Notes: generated from the letters alone by a model not told the origin. A stretch of 64,000 bases of DNA from Jeotgalibaca sp. MA1X17-3 (GCF_021513155.1 NZ_CP090983.1:1721001-1785000), one strand, 5' to 3'; positions 33,571 to 42,348 are shown, counted from the stretch's first letter. Translations and numbers: made by a program.

Positions 33571-33740
33571 TCTGTTACCTCTTCCTTTCCAAACACCAAC
33601 CAAAGCAATACTGGAATTAACACAATTACCATTTCCCCACCATGTGCATGATAGCCTCGTTCGAGAAACGCTAAGTGGGATAAGTACGGATACATTCCCA
33701 TGCATAGACCGGTGATTAAGTACCATAGTTTCTTTTTCAA
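33567..33740 (-). CDS. Small membrane protein (TTG start)
   Basis: 57 residues from TTG 33740, with GAGAGGAATGG upstream and overlapping the preceding stop by 3 bases. Two hydrophobic stretches (LWYLITGLCMGMYPYL and MVIVLIPVLLWLVF) with a short polar loop HAHGGE. No family recognised. Confidence 0.55.
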   Translation of the reverse strand: MKKKLWYLITGLCMGMYPYLSHLAFLERGYHAHGGEMVIVLIPVLLWLVFGKEEVTE

Positions 33741-33889
33741 TTCCAACCATTCCTCTCGTAAATCCGTTCAATCACTTCTAGTGGACATTTCAAACCGACG
33801 GTGGTATCTCTAATTTCGCCATTTTTCATGATGATGGTTACTTTTGGTTCTTGCTTTTCTTTCTTATTTTTTTTCGTTTCTTTTTTCAT
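33737..33889 (-). CDS. Small basic phage protein
   Basis: 50 residues from ATG 33889. Very lysine-rich N-terminus (MKKETKKNKKEKQEP) followed by a compact KVTIIMKNGEIRDTTVGLKC and a helix. It contains an intact in-frame A8 run (33867-33874), useful as a control for the homopolymer question. No family recognised. Confidence 0.55.
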   Translation of the reverse strand: MKKETKKNKKEKQEPKVTIIMKNGEIRDTTVGLKCPLEVIERIYERNGWN

Positions 33890-33891
33890 GA

Positions 33892-33957
33892 TTGATCTTC
33901 CTTTCTTTTTGGTATAATTTCCTTATCAGCGAGTGGTCCGCTGAATGAATGGATAAG
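33892..33957 (+). promoter_or_regulatory. Extended -10 promoter and structured leader of the gene at 33970
   Basis: TTGATC (33892-33897) and TGG TATAAT (33910-33918, extended -10; spacing only 15). The leader then has CTTATC ... GATAAG and an inner AGCG/CGCT stem (about 33921-33957) just before GGAGGTGAG. The promoter fires rightward against the surrounding leftward genes. Confidence 0.5.
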
Positions 33958-33969
33958 GAGGTGAGTAAA

Positions 33970-34221
33970 ATGGCTAGTTCGCATGAGGTACAAAAGTTAA
34001 TTTCGTCAACTGCAGAAAAGTTTGCTAGAGATAACATTTCTAATTTGGAAAAAAATGCCAGGTTAGTAATTCAAGATGCAGAAGCAAAAGGATTAAAATT
34101 AGACTCTGTTTCAAAGCAACTTATTGTTAACTCTTTTGTGGCAAATTCTAAACTGAATACAGAGATTTCCGTTGCTGCTACACTCTCAGTGCTGACAGAT
34201 TTGGGTTTTTTGAATAAATAA
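33970..34221 (+). CDS. Small helical phage protein on the opposite strand
   Basis: 83 residues from ATG 33970 with AAGGAGGTGAG upstream. All-helical, Ala/Ser/Asn-rich (HEVQKLISSTAEKFARDN, LVIQDAEAKGLKLDSVSKQLIVNSF). It points away from the early operon and has its own promoter, so it may be expressed in the lysogen. Its 3' end overlaps a convergent small frame (34178-34318). No family recognised. Confidence 0.65.
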   Translation: MASSHEVQKLISSTAEKFARDNISNLEKNARLVIQDAEAKGLKLDSVSKQLIVNSFVANSKLNTEISVAATLSVLTDLGFLNK

Positions 34222-34318
34222 TATCCACCAAATTTGTTTCTTTATTTTTATCTTTGATAACCTTCACGGCTACTCCAATAGCTGTGATAACAATTGATAT
34301 TTTCATTAAATTTTTCAT
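34178..34318 (-). CDS. Small hydrophobic ORF convergent with 33970-34221
   Basis: 46 residues from ATG 34318 (GGAG 8 bases upstream): MKNLMKISIVITAIGVAVKV then a charged stretch. Single membrane-helix candidate. Its last 44 bases overlap the convergent gene on the other strand. It fills an otherwise empty gap. Real translation is plausible but not certain. Confidence 0.4.
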   Translation of the reverse strand: MKNLMKISIVITAIGVAVKVIKDKNKETNLVDIIYSKNPNLSALRV

Positions 34319-34344
34319 GGTTAAAACTCCTTTTAGTTAGGTAC

Positions 34345-34364
34345 TCTCCTTTGAAAGGAGGTGA
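34345..34364 (+). promoter_or_regulatory. Hairpin that can hide the ribosome site of the gene at 34368
   Basis: CTCCTT TGA AAGGAG (about 34347-34361) places the Shine-Dalgarno AAGGAGG in a 6- to 7-bp stem with a tiny loop, just 7 bases before the ATG. Opening the stem would be needed for efficient initiation. Confidence 0.5.
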
Positions 34365-34367
34365 GAA

Positions 34368-34646
34368 ATGATGGTTGAAAAAAAATATTTAGATTACTAT
34401 TACACTCTTTCAGCTCCCTCTGAGGGAGGTGAAGCTAAAATGACTATGGTTACTGGTCATTCTGATACGGATGAAATCAAGAACTACTACATCAACGATG
34501 ATATCAACCGAGCTCCAGAGGAGTATTTCAGCATTTATCCTGATGGTTTGATCATCTTCTTTAGAAGAACCAAGGAATTAATTGAAGTTTATTCAAACAA
34601 AGAATTTGATCTACACGATGATGGTAAATTCTATTTAGTTAGGTAA
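34368..34646 (+). CDS. Hypothetical small phage protein on the opposite strand
   Basis: 92 residues, starts MMVEKKYLDYYYTL; beta-rich middle (KMTMVTGHSD) and FSIYPDGLIIFFRRTKELIEVYS. An in-frame A8 run is intact at 34378-34385. It converges with the gene at 34635-34910 (12-base overlap). No family recognised. Confidence 0.6.
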   Translation: MMVEKKYLDYYYTLSAPSEGGEAKMTMVTGHSDTDEIKNYYINDDINRAPEEYFSIYPDGLIIFFRRTKELIEVYSNKEFDLHDDGKFYLVR

Positions 34647-34910
34647 CACCCTGTAACTCTCGATTACACCCGCTTTTTGAATCAGAATCGTTCCTGAATC
34701 TTCGCCTACAATCACAGAGACGTTCTCTTTCTTATTTTGAAAAGAGTAGGATTTAGGTAGTTCGGAATGTATTTCCTTTTTTAGAGAATCAATATTCATA
34801 GAAATAGGACGATTAAAATCAAGCTTTCGATTTTCTACCTGCTCTTGATTACTCACAATAATCTGGAGCAGTTTTTTTATTTCTTGTAGTTCTTTTAGTA
34901 GGTTTTTCAT
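34635..34910 (-). CDS. Hypothetical coiled-coil phage protein
   Basis: 91 residues. N-terminal coiled coil (NLLKELQEIKKLLQIIVSNQEQVE) and a C-terminal beta-rich part (VSVIVGEDSGTILIQKAGVIESYRVL). The ATG overlaps the Cro-like stop (ATGA), so it is the second gene of the leftward early operon. Not recognised. Confidence 0.6.
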   Translation of the reverse strand: MKNLLKELQEIKKLLQIIVSNQEQVENRKLDFNRPISMNIDSLKKEIHSELPKSYSFQNKKENVSVIVGEDSGTILIQKAGVIESYRVLPN

Positions 34911-35158
34911 TTTGCTTCCTCCTTGTGTCTTTTAAGACACTTCTTCTTTAAAAAAATATCAAGCATCTCAGCGTCTGTCAAATTCAACGCTTCGCTCATC
35001 GCTTGGATTTCTTTTCTGTCAAACTCGTCGTCTCCACGCATACATCTATAGTATCTATTTCGATCCATGATGTACTCATCTTTATTAACTCGTTCTAATA
35101 GTTCATCAACTTTTAAACCTTTTAGAACGACTTTTGATTTTAATAACCGTCCATCCAT
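34907..35158 (-). CDS. Cro-like regulator
   Basis: 83 residues from ATG 35158 (AAAGGAGGTGGTAAC upstream); the longer frame to 35209 crosses the operator. LLKSKVVLKGLKVDELLERV is followed by RNRYYRCMRGDDEFDRKEIQAMSEALNLTDAEMLDIFL, a short helix-turn-helix like those of phage Cro/antirepressor-type proteins (the helix after the Met-Arg-Gly-Asp turn). It is the first leftward gene and diverges from the CI-like gene. Probably represses the lysogeny promoter. Confidence 0.75.
   Translation of the reverse strand: MDGRLLKSKVVLKGLKVDELLERVNKDEYIMDRNRYYRCMRGDDEFDRKEIQAMSEALNLTDAEMLDIFLKKKCLKRHKEEAK
34924..34939. promoter_or_regulatory. Operator-like palindrome inside the cro 3' end
   Basis: GTGTCTTTTAAGACAC has the GTGTC-N6-GACAC form found in the divergent control region at 35180-35195. 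It lies over the last codons of the cro-like gene, about 250 bases from the main operators. Confidence 0.45.
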
Positions 35159-35179
35159 GTTACCACCTCCTTTATTTTT

Positions 35180-35308
35180 GTGTCTCTTAGGACACTCATA
35201 GAATAACATGATACTTTAAAAGTGTCAACACTAAAGTGTCCTAAAAGATATTTATTTTTTATTTAATTACTTATGAGTTGCTTTATAGACACTTTAGTTT
35301 TATAATTG
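35180..35308. promoter_or_regulatory. Divergent CI/Cro operator and promoter region
   Basis: GTGTCTCTTAGGACAC (35180-35195), GTGTC at 35222-35226, CTAAAGTGTC (35231-35240) and its exact inverse GACACTTTAG (35288-35297) form a set of related operator sites. Leftward promoter: TTGACA (35228-35223), 17 bases, TATTCT (about 35205-35200). Rightward promoter for the CI-like gene: TTGCTT (35278-35283), 17 bases, TATAAT (35301-35306). The sites overlap both promoters, as in a lysis-lysogeny switch. Confidence 0.65.
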
Positions 35309-35342
35309 AGTTATATTCAATACGAAACATTGGAGGTGTATC

Positions 35343-35993
35343 ATGTTTGATTTAAGAAGCAGACGAATAGAATTAGGTCTTACATTAGAAGAAGTTGGAA
35401 ACCAAGTAGGTGTTGGAAAGTCCACTGTTAGAAAATGGGAGCAAGGTTTGATTGATAATATGAAGAGAGATAAAATTGCTTTATTAGCAAATGCTTTGAA
35501 AGTAAGCCCTCTTGAATTGATTTTAGATAACTATTCAGATGAAAAAAATAACATCACCACCCTCTACAACCAACTAACCCAACCAAGACAAAAGAAAGTA
35601 TACAACTTTACAGAAGGACAACTAAAAGAGCAAAAGAAAATATACAACTTGGGTTCTTCTGCAGCCGGTCCAGCACTTGCTTACTCAGATGATTTTGTGG
35701 AAGAGGAAAAACTAGAGCGGATTCCTCCTAAAGCTGATTTCATCCTAACCATTCAAGGAGATTCAATGGAACCAAACATACCAAATGGAAGTAAAGTGTT
35801 CGTTCAAGCAGCTTCTATGGTAGAGAATGGTGAAATCGCCATTGTAGAGATTGACGGAGATGGAGTAACTTGTAAGAAAGTGAAATATGATTACGATAAT
35901 CAAAAAGTTATTTTGCAATCATTCAATGAAGATTATAAAGATCTGATCTACGATAGTGGTGCAGTGAAGATTATTGGTAGAGTAGTCAGATAA
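35343..35993 (+). CDS. CI-like repressor with S24 peptidase domain
   Basis: 216 residues. N-terminal HTH_3 (RRIELGLTLEEVGNQVGVGKSTVRKWEQG), then linker and LexA-like S24 domain: an Ala-Gly cleavage site in SSAAGPALAY, the catalytic Ser in IQGDSMEPN and the Lys in CKKVKYDY. It keeps the prophage silent; RecA-dependent self-cleavage after DNA damage would cause induction. It has its own rightward promoter and a strong terminator after it. Confidence 0.92.
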   Translation: MFDLRSRRIELGLTLEEVGNQVGVGKSTVRKWEQGLIDNMKRDKIALLANALKVSPLELILDNYSDEKNNITTLYNQLTQPRQKKVYNFTEGQLKEQKKIYNLGSSAAGPALAYSDDFVEEEKLERIPPKADFILTIQGDSMEPNIPNGSKVFVQAASMVENGEIAIVEIDGDGVTCKKVKYDYDNQKVILQSFNEDYKDLIYDSGAVKIIGRVVR

Positions 35994-35997
35994 ACAT

Positions 35998-36030
35998 ATG
36001 CCGGTCGGGTTCGACTGGCATTTATTTTTA
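35998..36030 (+). terminator. Terminator between repressor and integrase genes
   Basis: The stem ATGCCGGTC/GACTGGCAT (35999-36007 with 36014-36022, one G-T pair) is followed by TTATTTTTA. It ends the repressor transcript, so the integrase is weakly expressed from read-through. Confidence 0.75.
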
Positions 36031-36041
36031 GGAGGAAGATT

Positions 36042-37396
36042 ATGAAGAAACGAGCCGGCTTATATATTCGGGTTAGTACTACAGAACAAGCCAACGAAGG
36101 GTACTCCATCGCAGCACAAACGGGGAAGTTAAAAGCCTATGCAGAAGCAAAAGATTATATAGTAGCAAAAGTATATACGGATCCTGCCTATTCGGGAGCA
36201 AAGTTAGAACGGCCTGGATTACAAGAGATGATAGCAGACATTAAAAATGGAAGTCTGGACGTGGTCGTGGTGTATAAATTAGACCGCTTATCTCGAAGTC
36301 AAAAACACACCCTCTACTTAATACAAGATGTATTGAAGCCGAATAATGTCGATTTTATAAGCCTACAGGAGAGTTTCGACACCTCTACGTCTTTTGGTAT
36401 GGCAATGGTGGGAATCCTCTCTGTGTTCGCAGAATTAGAGCGTAGCACGATTACAGAACGAATGATGTTAGGACGAACAGAACGAGCGAAAGAAGGATAT
36501 TATCATGGTGGTGGAAATTATCAACCTCTTGGGTACGATTATATTGATGGAGAATTAATGGTAGATGAATGGGAAGCAGAGATTGTGAAAGAGATCTTTC
36601 AATTATACTTAGAAGGCAACTCGATTAATTCTACTGCTAAACTCATGCAAGAAAAGTATCCAGACAGAATTAAATCAAAAACATTAGTACGAGATACATT
36701 GAAAAAACAGCTTTACATTGGAATGGTTACGTTTGACGGAAAACAATATAAAGGAATCCATGAACCTATCCTCGATGTATTAACGTTTGAAAAAGCCCAA
36801 AAAATCATGAAAAAGAGAAGCGTAGGAAGTTCCTCCACAAACAAAAGGAAAGGTTTACTGGTGGGAAAAATCTACTGCTCCCAATGTGGGGAAAGATACG
36901 GCCGTGAGGTAACAGGAGTAAAAAAATACCGGTATAACTGGTATACGTGTTATGCGAGATTAAGAGGTGGAAAAAAGAGATGTTCCAGCAGAAGGTGGAA
37001 AGAAAAAGAATTAAATGATTTGGTTATCTCTCGTATACAGAATATTGATTTTGATGAAGAAGTGAAAAATAAAAAAGAAAAACGGCCTCTTTTAATTACG
37101 AGAAAGAATTTAAAAAAGTGAATGGTCAAATGGATCGGATCATTAAATTATATACTCTAGGAAGTGTGGAAATCGACACAGTAGATAAAATGATGTCTGA
37201 ATTAAAGACGAAAAAAGATAGCCTCCTAAAAAAGAAGCTATCCGAAGAAGAAACCATTCCACCCGAAACAGTTGAAATGATTCGTTCGTTTGATTGGGAA
37301 AACGCCAGCCTACAAGAAAAAATAGGAGTAATTGATATCCTTATCCATCGGATTGATATTGATGACCAGGACCTCTCCATCCATCTGGATTTTTAG
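36042..37396 (+). CDS. int: Large serine integrase (broken by a -1 frame change)
   Basis: Two frames: 359 codons to TGA 37119-37121, then 92 codons from GTG 37118 to 37396; combined 451 residues. Resolvase domain (GLYIRVSTTEQANEGYSI with catalytic Ser, DRLSRSQKHTLYLIQD, GMAMVGILSVFAELERSTITERM), recombinase domain (about 160-260), zinc ribbon (KIYCSQCGERYGRE ... CYARLRGGKKRCSS) and a coiled coil in the second frame (KVNGQMDRIIKLYTLGSVEID). The coil consensus suggests the frame changed near the A-rich 37071-37082; the first frame ends at an in-phase A AAA AAG. It inserts the phage into radC and may now be weak or inactive. Confidence 0.88.
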
Positions 37397-37440
37397 CGTA
37401 CATTAGTCATGCTACCGAACTATTAAGGCTACCAATAAAG
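37397..37440. other. Right prophage-chromosome junction (attR) in radC
   Basis: radC reads normally (FIGSLNSSV) up to about 37412 and then meets phage sequence and a TGA (37409-37407), 10 bases from the integrase stop. Serine integrases use short (2-bp) crossover cores, so the exact point cannot be read from one side. The left junction is outside the window. Confidence 0.7.
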
Positions 37441-37877
37441 ATTGTTTTCTTTTTAATAATTTCATTTTTAGTATTTAAATACAAAGCAATTACATGTTCT
37501 TGTTGCAGATCGCGCATTTCTTTTCTTAATAACCCTCCTGCAGCTTGTGTTGAAGTAATGGTTCCACTTTTTAATTGAGACGCATTTGCTAAGCGAATTC
37601 CCAACTCAATGCTAGCCTTCATTTCAATTGCTTTTGTTCTTCCAATTCCTTTAATCGTCATTAATTCTTCTATCGAAGCCATTTTCAATGAATACAGATC
37701 TTCAAAATGGTTGAGTATAAGTAATGATAGTTGAATCACATTACTATCTTTAGGCCCAGTCCTTAATAGAATTGCTAATAGTTCATGAGTTGCTAGTGAT
37801 TTCTCACCATATTTTTCTAACCGCTCACGTGGTCTGGAAGATTTGGGAACTTCTCTTACTAAAGTAGTTTCTCTCAA
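37407..37877 (-). pseudogene. radC: radC, 5' part interrupted by the prophage
   Basis: 156 codons from a TTG start (37877, AGGAGAGG upstream). The helix-hairpin-helix region (MTIKGIGRTKAIEMKAS) and the start of the JAB/MPN-type domain (HVIALYLNTKNEIIKK) are present; the metal-binding part (HNHPSG region and after) is lost. Normal RadC is about 225 residues. RadC is dispensable in most bacteria. Phage excision would restore it. Confidence 0.9.
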
Positions 37878-37968
37878 TTATTTCCTCTCCTTTTTTGTGT
37901 CTATTATAAATTACGCATAAAGGGAGAATTATTTTTTTATTAAAAAACTATCTAGATTTTCAATTTGT

Positions 37969-39278
37969 TCAAACGATATTTTGTTGTAATAAATATCGTC
38001 GTACATCAGATAAAAAGTAAAGAGATCCCGTTATTAAAAGAATGTCTTCTTTTCCCATCTTCTTCTGAAGTACTTGGATTGCTTGGCGCCAATTTTGGTA
38101 CTCGCCTGCTTCTCTTACATGTAGACGTTCTTTTAATTCTTCCAATGTGGCAGCTTTAGGAAAGTCGAAAGTAGTTAAGTAAATTTCAGAGTTAGGAATC
38201 TGATTAAGTAGTGGACCAATTTTTTCTAATTCCTTTGTAGTAATTGCAGAAAAAAGTACGTTCACTTTTTTCCAGGGAAATGTCCTTGCATCGCTGCTAA
38301 CAAAACTTCCATAGCCGGTTCATTATGAGCACCATCCAAAATTATAAATGGGTCCTGGGAAATGATTTCGAGTCGCACAGGCCAAAACGCATTTAATAAC
38401 CCCTCTCGTATCTGTTCATCTGTATAAGAAGAATTTATTAAAGAAGCAAATGTTAAAAATGCTTGGAGAGACGTTGCCGCATTCTCAATTTGATGTTGTC
38501 CAATCAAACCAATTTCTAAATGAGAGATTGTTCTATCCTGTTCACTATAATCGAAATATTCATGGTAGTTTTTTCCAGAGCAACTATTATTCACATGAAA
38601 ATCTCTTCCGAATAATTTTACCTCTGATTTGTTCTCGTTAGCTACTTGTAATAATACTTCTTTGGCTTCTTCTTCCACATTTCCGATTACAACTGGAATA
38701 GTAGGTTTAATAATCCCTGCTTTTTGAAAGGCAATATCTTCCATTGTATTTCCTAATATTTTTATATGGTCTAAGCCGATCGTCGTAATAATAGACAGAT
38801 TGGGCTGAACAACATTCGTACTATCAAACAACCCACCCAAGCCCACTTCTAATAGAACTACATCTGGTTGTGCCAAAGAAAAGTAGAGAAACATCATACA
38901 GGTAACGACTTCAAATTCCGTTAAACCACCCCATTCGGTTTTTGAAATTTCTTCATATAGAGGAGAAATTTTTTGAACCAAAGATAATACCTCTTCATCC
39001 GTTATAGGATGCCCATTGATACTAATTCGTTCATTAAAAGACATAATGTGAGGAGAAGTAAAACTACCGACAGTATTTCCTGTCGCTTGGAACAGGCTAG
39101 TCAAGTAGGCAACTGTTGAACCTTTTCCATTCGTACCGGCAATATGGATGGAACGAAATTTTCGTTCAGGGTGTCCTAATTTTTCCATCATCCATTCCAT
39201 ACGACGTATTCCGGGCTTAGGTGTTGTCCCTTTTCTAGTGTGAATCCATTCCAATGCATCTTCATACGTATCGAACAT
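37969..39278 (-). CDS. folC: Bifunctional folylpolyglutamate/dihydrofolate synthase (needs one -1 shift)
   Basis: 338 codons to TGA at 38264-38262, then 98 codons from GTG 38265; joined 436 residues, the normal FolC length. ATP site HIAGTNGKGSTVAYL, TSPHIMSFNERI, EVGLGGLFDSTN, IDGAHNEPAM in the first part; the second frame holds the end of the C-terminal ligase domain (LFSAITTKELEKI). The switch is at GGA AAA AAG TGA (A run 38266-38271), where the A AAA AAG heptamer is in phase. It adds glutamates to folates. Lies between radC and valS. Confidence 0.9.
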
Positions 39279-39364
39279 TCTATTTCTCCATTCTAAGAAA
39301 AGAGGTCAGATATTACTCCTCCCTCTTTTCCTTTGTTATTTATTTCGCTATTTTTTTACCTTTG

Positions 39365-42010
39365 TTATAATTGGGTCTTTAAAAACTCAATACGATCTTC
39401 AACAATTTTTAATTGTTCGCGGTACTCTTTTTCTTTTTGGCGTTCTCCTTCAACAACTGCTTCAGGAGCTTTATCCACAAATTTGCCATTTGCTAATTTT
39501 TTAACTACTCGATCTACTTCTTTTTGAAGCTTCTCTTTTTCGGCTTCCATACGCTTAATTTCATCTTCCATCTTGATTAACCCAGCAAGCGGCATACGAA
39601 CTTCTCCACCTGTAAATACACCTGTAACAGCATCCGGTGCTGGTTCCAGATTTCTTCCGATTTCTAACTCAGAAGGATTACAAAAACGAGTAATATATGC
39701 TTCGTTTTCATGGAAAATTTGATTAGTCCTTTCATCAATTGCATTGATCTGCATCGGAACTGGTTTCGAAAGTGGTGTATTCATTTCATTACGAATGTTT
39801 CGAACTTCTCGAATAAGAGCAATCAATTGCTCCATTGCACCTTCTACATCAGAATCTAATAATTCTTCTTGTACAGTAGGATACGCTGCTGTCACAATAG
39901 AATCTCCTTGATGAGGGACATTTTGCCAAATTTCTTCTGTTACGAATGGCATAACAGGATGTAAAAGACGTAAGATGTTATCTAAAACATGTGCGAGAAT
40001 ACTACGAGCTGTGTGTTTTGCAGCTTCATCTTCTCCTTGTAACACTTCTTTCGTCATCTCAATATACCAATCACAATATTCATCCCAGATAAAGTGATAC
40101 AAAATTCGCCCTGCTTCACCAAATTCAAACTTCTCAAATAAATCGGTAACTTTTCCAATAGTTCTATTCAAACTAGAAAGAATCCATTTATCTGCAGTTG
40201 TTTTTTCTCCTGTAATATCGATGTCTTTATATTCTAAGCCATCTAAATTGAGCAACACATAGCGACTAGCATTCCAAATTTTATTGATAAAATTCCAAGA
40301 TGCATCCATACGATCATAACTAAAACGAACATCTTGCCCAGGTGAAGATCCATTAGCCAAGAACCAACGCAAAGCATCTGCACCGTATTGTTCTACAACA
40401 TCCATTGGATCGATTCCATTCCCCAAAGATTTACTCATTTTGCGTCCTTCTTCATCACGAATCAATCCGTGAATCAGTACATTTTCAAAAGGACGTTCTC
40501 CTGTAAACTCTAAAGATTGGAACATCATTCGACTTACCCAGAATGAAATAATGTCATATCCGGTTACGAGTGTGCTCGTAGGGAAATATCGTTTGAAATC
40601 TGGATCTTCTTCATTTGGCCACCCCATTGTAGAAAAAGGCCAAAGTGCAGAACTAAACCACGTATCCAATACATCCGGATCTTGAACCCAATTTTCAATA
40701 TCTTTAGGATCTTCTAATCCTACGTAAATTTCACCTGTTTCTTTGTGATACCACGCTGGTATTTGATGTCCCCACCATAGTTGTCTAGAAATAACCCAGT
40801 CATGGATATTTTCCATCCATCTCATGAACGTTCCTTCAAATCGGTCCGGATAAAAACTAACTTTATTTTCAGTTGCTTGATTTTCCATAGCTTCTTGCGC
40901 CATCGGTTTCATTTTTACAAACCATTGGGTAGAAATTAGTGGTTCAACAGGCACATCTGTACGTTCCGAGTGTCCAACACTATGAATAATTTCTTCTACT
41001 TTAATGAGTAAACCTTCTTTTTCCATATCACGTACAACTGCTTTTCTAGCATCAAAGCGGTTTAGCCCTTCGTATGTACCTGCATTCTCATTCATTGTAG
41101 CATCATCATTCATTACATTAATCTGTGGAAGCGAATGGCGTAAACCTACTTCAAAGTCATTTGGATCATGGGCTGGTGTAATTTTTACAACACCCGTACC
41201 GAACTCACGATCAACATAATCATCCGCAATAATAGGGATTTCTCGATTCATTAATGGTAATAAGATACTCTTTCCAATTAAATCGGTATATCGTTCATCA
41301 TCAGGATGAACCGCTACTGCTGTATCTCCGAGCATTGTTTCTGGACGCGTCGTAGCTAATTCTACATGTCCTGATCCATCTGCAAGAGGATAACGGAAAT
41401 GATAAAATGCTCCCTTTACATCTTTATGAATCACTTCAATATCAGATAAGGCTGTTCTCGCTTTTGGATCCCAATTGATTAAGTAAGCACCACGATAGAT
41501 ATAGCCTTTTTCATATAAAGTTACGAATACTTTGCGGACTGCATCTGATAAACCATCATCCAAAGTAAATCGTTCTCTGTCGTAATCAACAGAAATTCCC
41601 ATTTTTTCCCACTGGTTACGAATGATTTGAGCATAGTCTTCTTTCCATTCCCAAACTTGATCTACAAAAGCTTCTCGCCCCATATCATGTCTAGAAATAC
41701 CCTCTTCAGCAAGTTTTGCTTCTACTTTTGCTTGCGTAGCAATCCCGGCATGATCCATTCCTGGCAACCAAAGAGTGTCATATCCTTGCATTCTTTTTTG
41801 ACGAATCAATATATCTTGTAAGGTAACATCCCATGCATGTCCTAAGTGAAGACGACCTGTCACGTTGGGAGGTGGAATTACAATGGAGTAGGGTTTTGCA
41901 TTTTTATCTCCACTTGGTTGAAAAAGTTTCTCCTCTACCCATTTTTTATATTTCCCTTGTTCCACTTCTTTTGGTTGATATTTAGTGGACATTTCTTCTG
42001 CTTTTGTCAT
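39365..42010 (-). CDS. valS: Valyl-tRNA synthetase
   Basis: 881 residues. Class I synthetase charging tRNA-Val. HIGH-type motif PPNVTGRLHLGHAWD near residue 55, the editing domain in the middle, KMSKSLGN near 535, anticodon domain, and the C-terminal coiled coil (EDEIKRMEAEKEKLQKEVDRVVKKL) typical of ValRS. A T-box leader precedes it (42035-42330). Confidence 0.98.
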   Translation of the reverse strand: MTKAEEMSTKYQPKEVEQGKYKKWVEEKLFQPSGDKNAKPYSIVIPPPNVTGRLHLGHAWDVTLQDILIRQKRMQGYDTLWLPGMDHAGIATQAKVEAKLAEEGISRHDMGREAFVDQVWEWKEDYAQIIRNQWEKMGISVDYDRERFTLDDGLSDAVRKVFVTLYEKGYIYRGAYLINWDPKARTALSDIEVIHKDVKGAFYHFRYPLADGSGHVELATTRPETMLGDTAVAVHPDDERYTDLIGKSILLPLMNREIPIIADDYVDREFGTGVVKITPAHDPNDFEVGLRHSLPQINVMNDDATMNENAGTYEGLNRFDARKAVVRDMEKEGLLIKVEEIIHSVGHSERTDVPVEPLISTQWFVKMKPMAQEAMENQATENKVSFYPDRFEGTFMRWMENIHDWVISRQLWWGHQIPAWYHKETGEIYVGLEDPKDIENWVQDPDVLDTWFSSALWPFSTMGWPNEEDPDFKRYFPTSTLVTGYDIISFWVSRMMFQSLEFTGERPFENVLIHGLIRDEEGRKMSKSLGNGIDPMDVVEQYGADALRWFLANGSSPGQDVRFSYDRMDASWNFINKIWNASRYVLLNLDGLEYKDIDITGEKTTADKWILSSLNRTIGKVTDLFEKFEFGEAGRILYHFIWDEYCDWYIEMTKEVLQGEDEAAKHTARSILAHVLDNILRLLHPVMPFVTEEIWQNVPHQGDSIVTAAYPTVQEELLDSDVEGAMEQLIALIREVRNIRNEMNTPLSKPVPMQINAIDERTNQIFHENEAYITRFCNPSELEIGRNLEPAPDAVTGVFTGGEVRMPLAGLIKMEDEIKRMEAEKEKLQKEVDRVVKKLANGKFVDKAPEAVVEGERQKEKEYREQLKIVEDRIEFLKTQL

Positions 42011-42039
42011 CTGATTACTTCCTTCCTATTTCTTTAAAA

Positions 42040-42335
42040 TTGAATTATTTATTTAAACAAATAAAAAAAGCCCTGCAAATTATGCAGGACGAGTTTATCG
42101 CGGTACCACCTAAAATTATGGAATTAAAATTCCATCTCTCATTTTTGATAACGGAGAATTCTCCGAGAAAGGCTACTCAGTCTAAAAAGACCTTCACTCT
42201 TCTTGCTCTCAGGCTACATTCATCTTTGGCTTAAAAAGCTTTCAGCATCTGCTTTTTTCTCTGTCTATTTTTAAAAGACTACTATTCCTGATCATCACGC
42301 ACGTATATTTCTGTTTATTCTATCATCTATTTTGA
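42040..42335 (-). promoter_or_regulatory. T-box riboswitch of valS
   Basis: The leftward leader carries the T-box AGGTGGTACCGCG (42113-42101 region), an antiterminator/terminator pair with a stem (CCTGCAT/ATGCAGG-type, 42071-42088) followed by TTTTTTTA, and a Stem I with an AGTA element, GATGCTGAAAGC and a GTA triplet in GAATGTAGCC that fits a Val specifier. Uncharged tRNA-Val would allow read-through. The region between valS and tpx holds no gene. Confidence 0.88.
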
Positions 42336-42348
42336 ATTTTCTCAAGAC

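Noticed and set aside
33427..33771. A 114-codon leftward frame
   Set aside because: Its first half overlaps a better-supported 57-residue membrane gene and a 50-residue gene; only the last 47 codons, with their own ATG and coupling, look real.
37118..37396. Treating the second integrase frame as an independent gene
   Set aside because: It has no separate domain or ribosome site and is exactly the missing coiled-coil end of the integrase.
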